A stretch of 64,000 bases of DNA from Clostridia bacterium (GTDB lineage Bacteria; Bacillota; Clostridia; Oscillospirales; Acutalibacteraceae), in NCBI GenBank assembly GCA_017548045.1, contig JAFYNR010000033.1, forward strand, positions 124,001 through 188,000, in the 5' to 3' direction. This document shows, piece after piece, positions 54,392 to 64,000 of the stretch (its first letter is position 1; each line of letters begins with the position of its first letter). The position numbers and the translations under genes were made by a program. Under the pieces are notes generated by a model, which saw only the letters and a list, made by a program, of their open reading frames with translations, was not told the DNA's origin and made no database searches.

Positions 54392-54775
54392 TCAAAATCC
54401 TATCTTGTTTTTTATTTTGCCCGAATCTTTTGATTCCGTTTCCTTGACAGGTGCTGTATCGTCATCACCCTCAACCTGTTCGGGTGAAAGCACAAGAGCA
54501 ATAACGCTTGAATGAGTGATGAACATTGTCTGTGCATAGGCGTAATCATCGATTTTATCATAGAGTCTGCCCGCGCTGACTGTGCCTGCAAAAACCGTAT
54601 TTGCACTGTTTGCAACGTAGCCGATTGTGTCAATCATCGGTAATTCCGCTCGGATAGCCTCTTCGTCATAATCGTTGTCATCATCTTTAACAATTCTGAA
54701 AATCTTACCGACCTTGAACGGCTTCATACCGTAATAATTTCTGACGCCCGTGATTGTTACAAATGTGTTTTCCAT
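54392..54775 (-). CDS. HIRAN-domain protein
   Basis: 127 aa with GGAAGGA before the ATG. The pattern MKPFKVGKIFRIVKDDDNDYDEEAIRA ... IGYVANSANTVFAGTVSAGRLYDKI, read in pieces, is that of HIRAN domains, which in eukaryotic HLTF bind 3' DNA ends; bacterial stand-alone forms are less known. The last 30 residues are acidic and disordered. It is followed by a small hypothetical gene and then the SbcCD operon, which would fit a role at DNA ends. Confidence 0.75.
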   Translation of the reverse strand: MENTFVTITGVRNYYGMKPFKVGKIFRIVKDDDNDYDEEAIRAELPMIDTIGYVANSANTVFAGTVSAGRLYDKIDDYAYAQTMFITHSSVIALVLSPEQVEGDDDTAPVKETESKDSGKIKNKIGF

Positions 54776-54836
54776 GATGCATTTTCCTTCCGGATTTATT
54801 TTACAAACAAATTATATCAGCCTGTGTGTACCATAA

Positions 54837-55283
54837 AACGGACTGTTAAATATTCTTATAGAAAATGGTCTGGATGCCAATCTGGTGATTTGTGATGATG
54901 GTATTAATTATGAGAATGTTATGCAAAGTGTTCATTTTTTTGACGATGGTGACCTTAGTGCAAGAGTTTTAAGAAACATCTTGAATAATGGCGGAAATCA
55001 CAATCTTATAATTGATTGTTATGCTCTTTTTGCAGACATAGATTCTGATTTAACGATTGCTATTTCAATGGATTTGTACCATCATAAATGGCAACTCGAT
55101 AATGCGTGGCGATTTTGGCTGGTTATGGTTGGATTTGGCGGAATGCTGAACAATGGCGAGTGTCCTGTCGAGATGTGTGAAGGTTTTCAGCCTGATATTT
55201 TTAAAAATTTGAGAAATTTGATTATCGAATCAAATGGCTGGAAAAAGATTTTGAAATGCAGATTTTTGACAAAGAAACATTAA
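54837..55283 (+). pseudogene. Truncated ankyrin-like fragment
   Basis: The frame is open from 54837 with no good start; the first possible is GTG at 54885. The residues LNILIENGLDANLVI and LRNILNNGGNHNLIID look like ankyrin repeats that have lost their N-terminal part. The C-terminal half is not repeat-like. No ribosome site. Probably the tail of a decayed gene rather than a working 132-aa protein. Confidence 0.5.
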
Positions 55284-55326
55284 AGATAGTAGCTATTGCA
55301 TAATATAATGTTTACATTAAATATCA

Positions 55327-55355
55327 AGCCGTCGGAGTTTTACGCTCTGACGGCT
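55327..55355 (+). terminator. Terminator after the ankyrin-like fragment
   Basis: AGCCGTCGGAG and CTCTGACGGCT form a stem with one mismatch, followed by CATTTTAT. Confidence 0.65.
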
Positions 55356-55460
55356 CATTTTATCAGTTAAAGACCTTTTTATTGGACTTGTGTTGTGATA
55401 CAATCATCTCCTTTGATGCTCATATTATAGCAAACCTTGGTGTACAATAATCCGTACTTC

Positions 55461-55874
55461 TTAAATCAAAATCCCCTCACAGTGGTCAACTTCGTGCTGA
55501 ATTATCTGTGCAGGGAAGCCCGTAAAGGTTTTTATGCGGGTTTGAAATTCAGCCGTCTGCCACTGTACTTTTATAGTCTGATAACGTTTGCACTTTCGGG
55601 GACCTCCGAGCAGAGAAAGACAGCCTTCTTCTGCATCGTAGGGTCCCGATTTCTTTATGATTTCGGGATTGAACATAACCATATATGTGCCGTCATTATC
55701 AAAAGCGATAATACGTTTGCAAACACCAATCATATTCGCCGCCATACCCACGCAGCCGTCTTTATGGGCAACGAGAGTGTCGAGCAAATCCTGCGCAACC
55801 TGCAAATCATCTTTTGTTGCAATCTCCGATTTTCTCGAAAGCAGAATCGGGTCGTGAATAAGTTCTTTTATCAT
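55461..55874 (-). CDS. Short peptide-deformylase-family protein
   Basis: 137 aa from the ATG at 55874, with AAAGGAG upstream. Motif 2 EEGCLSL and motif 3 QHEVDHCEG keep the Cys and two His that bind the catalytic metal. Motif 1 reads GCVGMAANM where canonical enzymes have GxGxAAxQ, so the Gln that stabilises the transition state is Met. The chain ends right after motif 3. Deformylases remove the formyl group from new N-termini. Short forms with this motif 1 are frequent in gut clostridia and may be working variants or an extra paralogue beside a canonical def elsewhere. Confidence 0.88.
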   Translation of the reverse strand: MIKELIHDPILLSRKSEIATKDDLQVAQDLLDTLVAHKDGCVGMAANMIGVCKRIIAFDNDGTYMVMFNPEIIKKSGPYDAEEGCLSLLGGPRKCKRYQTIKVQWQTAEFQTRIKTFTGFPAQIIQHEVDHCEGILI

Positions 55875-55974
55875 AATAAGCTCCTTTATGTAAAGGTACA
55901 TAACGATTTTAACATATTCAAAAAAACTTATCAACAAACATTATTTAAATCAAAAACAATAAATAAAATTCCGT

Positions 55975-55996
55975 ATAAACCGCAATTTCTGACAAA
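55975..55996 (+). repeat. 22-base sequence shared with 23009-23030
   Basis: ATAAACCGCAATTTCTGACAAA, one base different from the copy near 23 kb. It lies 42 bases before spoVT and may contain promoter or operator elements. Confidence 0.5.
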
Positions 55997-56037
55997 CAAT
56001 AACAGGGCAAATATTGAAAACAAGGAGAAAGATATAA

Positions 56038-56577
56038 ATGAAAGCCACAGGTATTGTGAGAAGAATTGACGACCTCGGAAGAGTCGTCATCCCCAAAGAA
56101 ATCCGCCGCACCATGCGTATCCGAGAAGGTGACCCGTTGGAGATTTATACGGATGCGGACGGCGAAGTAATTTTCAAAAAATATTCACCTATCGGTGAGC
56201 TGTCGTCGGTTACGGGTCAGTACGCCGACGTGCTTGCCCGCGGCACGGGTCTTGCGGTTATCATCACCGACAGGGACAGCGTTATTTCCTGTGCAGGCAT
56301 CTCCAAAAAGGAAATTCTTGACCGCAGAGTAAGCCGAAGCCTTGAAAATCTGATGGAACGCAGAGAAAACTACGTTTGCTGTGTGGATAACGAGAGAATC
56401 AAGCCCGTGGAGGGTATTGACAAAGAGGCTGCCGTTGCCTTTCCCATTGTTGGCGGCGGCGACGTATCCGGTGCCATCGTAATGCTTCTTAACGAAAACG
56501 GCTCGTGTCCCACGCAAACAGAAACAAAGCTCGCTCAGGTTGCGGCTAATTTTTTAGGAAAACAGATGGAAGAATAA
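56038..56577 (+). CDS. spoVT: Stage V sporulation regulator SpoVT
   Basis: 179 aa, the usual SpoVT length, with AAGGAGAAAG before the ATG. An N-terminal AbrB-type swapped-hairpin DNA-binding domain (KATGIVRRIDDLGRVVIPKE) is followed by a GAF-like C-terminal domain (about residues 55-178). SpoVT adjusts forespore gene expression under sigma-G during spore formation. Its presence supports a spore-forming lineage. It has its own terminator. Confidence 0.94.
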   Translation: MKATGIVRRIDDLGRVVIPKEIRRTMRIREGDPLEIYTDADGEVIFKKYSPIGELSSVTGQYADVLARGTGLAVIITDRDSVISCAGISKKEILDRRVSRSLENLMERRENYVCCVDNERIKPVEGIDKEAAVAFPIVGGGDVSGAIVMLLNENGSCPTQTETKLAQVAANFLGKQMEE

Positions 56578-56578
56578 G

Positions 56579-56619
56579 AAAACCCTTGTTGTTTTGTACA
56601 AAAACAGCAAGGGTTTTTT
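56579..56619 (+). terminator. Terminator of spoVT
   Basis: AAAACCCTTGtTGTTTT pairs with AAAACAgCAAGGGTTTTTT around a short loop, ending in a T-run. Confidence 0.88.
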
Positions 56620-56747
56620 GTTGATATGTACAAAAACAAAATTTTTCGCGTGACAATTCGAAAAAAACTACATATATAATAGGGAGGTAAAATTTCCTCT
56701 TTTTCAAATTTGACCACTTCTAATTTTTTGTACATCTAAAAAGCGGG

Positions 56748-56779
56748 GAAGGCAGGAGCGAAAAATCGTTCCTGCCTTC
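56748..56779. terminator. Hairpin between spoVT and the antiporter gene
   Basis: GAAGGCAGGA and TCCTGCCTTC form a perfect ten-pair stem. It probably ends the minus-strand antiporter transcript (CTTTTTAG follows nearby on that strand). Confidence 0.7.
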
Positions 56780-56804
56780 TCTGTATATATACGTATATTC
56801 TGTT

Positions 56805-58088
56805 TTATATTTTTGCGGGGGCGGTGCGGTGTTTTCTGTTTTTGTGGTGAGGTTTGGGTTCAATATTGCCTGCTCTTGTGAGTGCCCATTTTGTCATAAC
56901 GGGTCCGAAAAGTTCGTAGATAAGAACAGAGAAAAGAACGATGTTTCTTATCATTTCGCCAACCTCGCCAAGCTCCATTGCCGTAACGGACATACCCAGC
57001 GCAACACCTGCCTGGGGAAGAAGGGTAATGCCCAGATATTTGGTTGTTTTCTTGTCGCATTTCATCAGCTTTGCACTGCCGAATGAGCCGAGATATTTGC
57101 CCAGTGAACGGGAGAAAATATATGCAACGCCAATTCCTACAATGGCAAGATCGGTGAATACGCTGAGTTCGAGTTCTGCACCGCTGAGAACAAAGAAAAG
57201 TGCAAAGAGAGGCACAGTCCATTTATCTGTCTTTTCCATAATTTCTGCCGAGAAATCGCAAATGTTGCAGAAGATTGTGCCCAGCATCATACATACGAGA
57301 AGTGCGGAGAAGCCTACGTGAACACCGCCGATTTCAAATTTGACCATTGACAGGGCAACGGTGAAGATAACGCAGGTTACCGAAAGGCACAAGCGCTTGC
57401 TGTTTGAGCTGAAGAATCTTTCGAATACCGAGAAAAGCACGCCCATAACAGCGCCGAGAGCAAGGGAAAAGACGATTTCAATAATGGGTTCAAGGATGAT
57501 TGCTTTTATACTGAATTCGCCGTGTTCAACCGCCTTAGCAATACCGAATGAAATTGCAAAGATAATCAGACCTACGGCATCGTCAATCGCAACGATGGGA
57601 AGAAGCAAATCGGTAAGCTTACCCTTCGCCTTATACTGACGGACAACCATCAGCGTTGCGGCAGGTGCGGTTGCGGCGGCAACTGCGCCGAGGGTGATTG
57701 CCATTGAGAGGGGGAGCTTGTCTTCACCAAGAACAAAGTGAAGACCGATGAGCGCCGCATCAACAAAAAGTGTTGCAATAACTGCCTGAAAAATACCGAT
57801 GAACGTTGCCGTGCCACCAACCTTTTTAAGCTGTGAGAGGCGAAATTCGTTGCCGATTGCAAAAGCAATGAAGCCAAGAGCAACGTTTGAAATAATTTCG
57901 AATTCCTTTACGTTTTCGTGAGAGATGAATCCCATTCCCTCAATGCCGAAGCTGCCCAGACAGTAGGGACCGATGAGGATGCCGGCAATGAGATATGCAG
58001 TAACCGAGGGCAGACCCAGAGGCTTTGCAAATCGCGACATAATCAGACCTGCACCGAGAGCGATTGAGAGACTGAAAAGAGTTTCCAT
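56805..58088 (-). CDS. Cation/proton antiporter (CPA family)
   Basis: 427 aa with 12 to 13 membrane segments across the whole length. The fold and motifs (GLPSVTAYLIAGILIGP at the N-terminus, IAFAIGNEFRLSQLKK, and the ion-site region LPIVAIDDAVGLIIFA near residue 165) match the Na+/H+ exchanger (PF00999) family, CPA2-like. The paired acidic residues of VAIDDAVG are the expected ion-binding site. There is no C-terminal RCK/TrkA domain, so it is not a full KefB/C. It exchanges Na+ or K+ for protons. Single-gene unit. Confidence 0.9.
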   Translation of the reverse strand: METLFSLSIALGAGLIMSRFAKPLGLPSVTAYLIAGILIGPYCLGSFGIEGMGFISHENVKEFEIISNVALGFIAFAIGNEFRLSQLKKVGGTATFIGIFQAVIATLFVDAALIGLHFVLGEDKLPLSMAITLGAVAAATAPAATLMVVRQYKAKGKLTDLLLPIVAIDDAVGLIIFAISFGIAKAVEHGEFSIKAIILEPIIEIVFSLALGAVMGVLFSVFERFFSSNSKRLCLSVTCVIFTVALSMVKFEIGGVHVGFSALLVCMMLGTIFCNICDFSAEIMEKTDKWTVPLFALFFVLSGAELELSVFTDLAIVGIGVAYIFSRSLGKYLGSFGSAKLMKCDKKTTKYLGITLLPQAGVALGMSVTAMELGEVGEMIRNIVLFSVLIYELFGPVMTKWALTRAGNIEPKPHHKNRKHRTAPAKI

Positions 58089-58223
58089 TGAATGATTCGC
58101 CTTCTTTTTATAATATATATTTTATAATCCTAAATAGGTATAGCACAACGGAAAAGCAAAGTCAAGAACTGTTTTCAACAGTGAACAAAAATTGTAACAC
58201 TGTTACTAATCGGGCATATTCTA

Positions 58224-58253
58224 TTGACTTTTTTATAATCAAAATGCTAATAT
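58224..58253 (+). promoter_or_regulatory. SigA-type promoter of the M28 peptidase
   Basis: TTGACT at 58224-58229, an 18-base spacer, TAATAT at 58248-58253. It lies about 38 bases before the ATG. Confidence 0.65.
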
Positions 58254-58290
58254 AAAATTGCATAGAAATATGTAAGAGGAGGAAATTGAA

Positions 58291-59529
58291 ATGGACTTAA
58301 AGAAAATTATTGACAACAAGGAATCTGCCGCAAAGTACATAATTGATGAGATTACTCACGTTATCAAAACCTGCGGCAAAAGAGAACCCGGCTCCGAGGG
58401 CGAAAAGAAAGCCTGCGAGTATATGGCGAAGGTGCTGGAGGATTGCGGCTGTGAGGACGTTAAGGTTGAACCCTGCGAGGTTGCACCCAGAGCATTCTAC
58501 GGCTGGATTTATTTTACGCTTACCTTTGTTCTTATTGCAATCGCTCTGTTTTTCTTCTTCCCCGTTGCAGGCATTCCGCTGATTGCTGCCGGATTTGTCA
58601 TTGTTCTTCTTCAGTTTGGTGTTTATAAAAAGCTTCTTGACCCTCTGTTCAAGAAGAAAACAAGCCACAACGTAACCGCAATCAAAAAGTGCAGCGGCGA
58701 AACCAAAAGAAGAATTATCTTCAACGGTCACCCCGATGCAACCTGGGAATGGCCCGTTAACTATGCCTTTGGCGGCGTAGGCTTTGAGGCGCACGCAATT
58801 ATTGTTGTTGTGGGTGCGTTGTTTTATCTTGTTCTTTCCATAATGTTTGTTGCTCAGAACGGAGTTAAATTTGCAATGCCCGATCTTGAGAATCCTCTCG
58901 TTAAAGCAGGTCTGTGGGGTCTTCTTTTCGTTCCCTTTACAATCGGACTTTACTTTATGGAAAATTATAAGCTCGTTGTTGACGGTGCAAACGATAACCT
59001 TACGGGCTGTTATATGGGCATTGCAGTGCTTAAGTATCTCAAGGATGCAGGCATTGAGCTTGAAAACACGGAAGTCGGCGTTATTCTTACAGGTTCTGAG
59101 GAAATCGGCCTCAGAGGTGCTAAGGCATGGGTTGATGCACATAAGAACGATTTCAAGGATGTTCCCACGTTCATTTATTCATTCGATACAATCAACGAGC
59201 CCAAGTATCTTATGGCGAACTACCGCGACCTTAACGGCACGGTTAAGTCGGATGCAGAGGTTGCAGACCTTTTCTTTGAAGCGGCTCAGGCAGTAGGCGT
59301 TCCTTGTAAGAAGGGCTGGATTCCTCCCCTCGGCGGTGCGGTTGATGCGGCGGCATTCACTCAGGGCGGCTTCAGAGCGGCAGGTGTTACGGGTCTTAAC
59401 CACAAGCTTGAAAGATATTATCACACAAGGCTTGATAACGTTGAAAGTCTTAACAAAGACGGCATTGCAAACTGCTTTGCCGCAACGGTAAAGACGCTTG
59501 AAATGTTTGACGCAGGTGCAAAACAGTAA
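58291..59529 (+). CDS. M28-family aminopeptidase with inserted membrane segments
   Basis: 412 aa with AGAGGAGG before the ATG. The M28 metal ligands are in order: GHPDA, DGANDNLTG, GSEEIGLRG and the late His of RYYHTRLDN. This makes it a two-zinc aminopeptidase/carboxypeptidase-like enzyme. Two membrane segments (about residues 72-108) and two more (about 170-228) interrupt the domain before the catalytic core, and there is no signal peptide. M28 proteins with internal membrane spans occur in clostridia, but the side on which the active site lies is not clear. A terminator follows. Confidence 0.88.
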   Translation: MDLKKIIDNKESAAKYIIDEITHVIKTCGKREPGSEGEKKACEYMAKVLEDCGCEDVKVEPCEVAPRAFYGWIYFTLTFVLIAIALFFFFPVAGIPLIAAGFVIVLLQFGVYKKLLDPLFKKKTSHNVTAIKKCSGETKRRIIFNGHPDATWEWPVNYAFGGVGFEAHAIIVVVGALFYLVLSIMFVAQNGVKFAMPDLENPLVKAGLWGLLFVPFTIGLYFMENYKLVVDGANDNLTGCYMGIAVLKYLKDAGIELENTEVGVILTGSEEIGLRGAKAWVDAHKNDFKDVPTFIYSFDTINEPKYLMANYRDLNGTVKSDAEVADLFFEAAQAVGVPCKKGWIPPLGGAVDAAAFTQGGFRAAGVTGLNHKLERYYHTRLDNVESLNKDGIANCFAATVKTLEMFDAGAKQ

Positions 59530-59542
59530 AAAGAATATAACG

Positions 59543-59572
59543 AAAACGGCTTGCAGGGATGCAAGCCGTTTT
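59543..59572 (+). terminator. Terminator of the M28 gene
   Basis: AAAACGGCTTGCA and TGCAAGCCGTTTT form a 13-pair stem with loop GGGA; symmetrical enough to work for the minus-strand neighbour too. Confidence 0.88.
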
Positions 59573-59586
59573 AATTATATGAAGTA

Positions 59587-60498
59587 TTATACCTTTGAGA
59601 GTGATTTTTCTTCAATCGCATTTTCTTTTTTATCAAGAAGCGACGTGAAATTGATTATGAACAGCAAGGCGTAGGCAACCCACATAGGCAGATTTTCGAT
59701 AAATGCGCTTTTGCCTACCGTTACAAGCAGAACAAGCATAAGAACAAGCACTGCAACGAAAAATACGGTTGCGAATATGTATTTCTTTTCCTTTTTCATA
59801 GATTTGTGGAAAAGGAATATAATCACACCTGCCGCACCCAGAAAGGCAAATATAAGGGCTGTTGCCCAATGTGATAAACAGCGTGCCGTCATAACAAGGT
59901 CAAGGCCTGCCGAGGGCACGTTGATTGTTACAAAAATAGAAGCACAGCCAACAGACGTTACAACTACACCTGCTTTGCCCTTATAATTGTTTTTGCGGTA
60001 CATATAGAGTGTGTTTGTGAAAATCGAAAGGGATGCAAGAATACCCCAGATTCTGAAATACGCAGGGTAACGAAGACCCAGCATACTTGCCGTAACGTCG
60101 GTGAGGATATTGCCGAACTGCTGAGGGAAGCTTAAAAATCCGTACCAGGTGATGAAAGCAAAGCCTGCAATAAGATTTGCCATACAAAAAGCTGTGGTGC
60201 CCTTGCCGATTTTCTCGGCAAACAGTATTTTCTTAATAAAAAAGGCATAACAAAACAGTATTACGGTTGAAAAAACCACCCATATCCAATAAACCGCTTC
60301 ATTGGAATATAAGGGCTCATAAAGCATACCGTCAAATTTTGCGATAAACTCTGCAGAAGGCAAAAGCATATCCGACTCGGTGGGGATAATATAAGGGAAT
60401 TGGTCCCATTTCATAAATACGGACATCCACAGGCCGTAAATAACCGCAATTACACCGCATAGCCCCATATAGATTTTCATTGTTTTTTTATCACTCAT
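59587..60498 (-). CDS. Polytopic membrane protein, unknown
   Basis: 303 aa from the ATG at 60498, eight bases after AGGAG; an in-frame ATG at 60504 is too close to the site. About eight membrane segments with short loops. An N-terminal outer loop is aromatic (WMSVFMKWDQFPYIIPTESD). I recognise no family; topology would suit a DUF998-like or small sensor membrane protein. Single gene with no clear context. Confidence 0.75.
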   Translation of the reverse strand: MSDKKTMKIYMGLCGVIAVIYGLWMSVFMKWDQFPYIIPTESDMLLPSAEFIAKFDGMLYEPLYSNEAVYWIWVVFSTVILFCYAFFIKKILFAEKIGKGTTAFCMANLIAGFAFITWYGFLSFPQQFGNILTDVTASMLGLRYPAYFRIWGILASLSIFTNTLYMYRKNNYKGKAGVVVTSVGCASIFVTINVPSAGLDLVMTARCLSHWATALIFAFLGAAGVIIFLFHKSMKKEKKYIFATVFFVAVLVLMLVLLVTVGKSAFIENLPMWVAYALLFIINFTSLLDKKENAIEEKSLSKV

Positions 60499-60560
60499 AA
60501 ACATCACTCCTTTGTTTAATTTTATCACGAACATACGAAGAAATCAAGAAAAAAGGATAT

Positions 60561-60585
60561 GCCGATGCACGGCAGGTGCATCGGC
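60561..60585 (-). terminator. Conserved stem-loop ending the fused paralogue
   Basis: GCCGATGCAC and GTGCATCGGC form a ten-pair stem, the same stem found at 12141-12165. On the minus strand it is followed by ATATCCTTTTTTC. Confidence 0.75.
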
Positions 60586-60618
60586 AATGATTTTGAAGTC
60601 AGTTTTGCGTTTTTATAA

Positions 60619-60978
60619 TCAGCAGCAGCTGATGTATTTACTGCTGATCAAGGTATATTTGCTGTAATCACATCTTGAGCAGATTTCATATGAATCCATT
60701 TTTTCCAGACATTTGGGTGCAGTTGTTCTGGCATTGTGTACGATTTGAACTGTTGTGCCAGTTTCAAGCTTGTGGCCTAAAAGGTCGCAAAGAATGTTGC
60801 AGGCAACAGCGCCGCTGCCATCATCTGTAAGCTCTTCATAATGTTCCTGAAAAAACAGGAAAACCTCCCGGGTAACGTCGTCAGCGGTTTCTTCTATTTT
60901 CAGTCTGGAAAGGCAAAAGGAATATACATCATCATAGTATAAATCGGCGATCTCAATCGCTCTCTCATAACCAATCAA
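60619..60978 (-). pseudogene. Deletion fusion of a sigma factor and a secreted Cys-rich protein
   Basis: 119 codons with a TTG start after AAAGAGGCGAT, the same site as the intact sigma gene at 10264. Residues 1-53 repeat its region 2 (ERAIEIADLYYDDVYSFCLS). From about residue 54 the chain becomes the C-terminus of the secreted protein at 11738 (CNILCDLLGHKLETGTT ... SYEICSRCDY ... KYISCC), without a signal peptide. The rest of the sigma factor, the whole anti-sigma gene and the signal peptide are gone, yet the frame survived the join. The upstream region and terminator stem also match, so this is a second copy of the operon with about 1.4 kb deleted. Probably non-functional, though a short translated product is possible. 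Confidence 0.88.
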
Positions 60979-61019
60979 ATTTATCGCCTCTTTTCACCTT
61001 ATATTTTACGTTCAGTCCT

Positions 61020-61048
61020 ATCATAACAGAAATGTAATAATGTGTTAG
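61020..61048 (-). promoter_or_regulatory. Decayed promoter of the fused paralogue
   Basis: On the minus strand CTAACA, 17 bases, TATGAT: the same positions as TTGACA and TATAAT at 10193-10221 with three bases lost. The spacer is also similar (ATTATTACATT shared). Confidence 0.7.
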
Positions 61049-61083
61049 AGGCGATTTGTCAGGGGTGATATCTTGTTGTATAG

Positions 61084-64000
<2,917 letters not shown>

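Noticed and set aside
58297..59142. Long minus-strand frame opposite the M28 gene
   Set aside because: It is a shadow of the biased codons of the plus-strand gene; Cys/Asn-rich product, no ribosome site, no family.

Overview
The window reads as a low-GC Firmicute of class Clostridia, most like a gut Oscillospiraceae/Ruminococcaceae-type spore former. The reasons are strong AGGAGG-type ribosome sites, many TTG and GTG starts, a SpoVT regulator, a Firmicutes-type (T7SSb-like) type VII secretion locus, clostridial WXG100 proteins, and a gut-type GH2 beta-galactosidase. It contains no rRNA gene, complete tRNA or CRISPR array.

Layout. (1) 1-10004: a long RHS/YD-repeat surface protein (5' end outside the window), then two displaced RHS-core plus alternative C-terminal-tip cassettes. 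Each tip is followed by a small membrane protein or lipoprotein that is a candidate immunity gene. (2) 10193-13005: an ECF-like sigma factor, a membrane anti-sigma-like protein, a small secreted Cys-rich protein, a SLOG-type protein and a mini anti-sigma-like protein. Two near-identical ECF-type promoters lie inside this block. (3) 13114-17760: a 792-aa membrane-anchored protein of unknown function and an OLD-like ATPase/TOPRIM protein. The ATPase gene is bracketed by imperfect direct repeats, and the block ends in a 3' tRNA remnant with its own terminator, which looks like the right end of an integrated element. (4) 17801-24956: a MerR regulator with a canonical dyad promoter, small hypothetical genes, a secreted EEP-fold phosphodiesterase, a DUF1295 membrane protein, an acyltransferase and a secreted zinc-finger protein. 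(5) 25181-48289: a 23-kb co-directional type VII secretion locus. It holds EssC, an EsaB/YukD-like protein, two WXG100 proteins, an 853-aa lipoprotein, a pseudokinase-like FHA protein, a PP2C phosphatase, a Ser/Thr kinase, a membrane protein with a TTVL repeat array, a 2138-aa surface protein, and an effector-like module that includes a DUF4176 protein. (6) 48315-48592: a broken IS3-type end and a terminator. (7) 48624-54775, minus strand: a DUF2779 double nuclease with SbcC and SbcD, then a HIRAN protein pair. (8) 54837-64000: housekeeping-like genes (short deformylase, spoVT, cation/proton antiporter, M28 peptidase, membrane protein), a deleted and fused copy of the sigma-factor operon at 60.6 kb, and a beta-galactosidase running off the right edge.

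How the parts may work together. The T7SS block carries its own phospho-signalling set: kinase, phosphatase, two FHA proteins and a tandem array of TTVL motifs that could serve as phosphothreonine docking sites. This suggests secretion controlled by threonine phosphorylation. The RHS block looks like a toxin-tip swapping array. The ECF block appears to be an autoregulated envelope-response unit that once had a second copy 50 kb away. These functional readings are inferences from family knowledge and layout; no searches were run.
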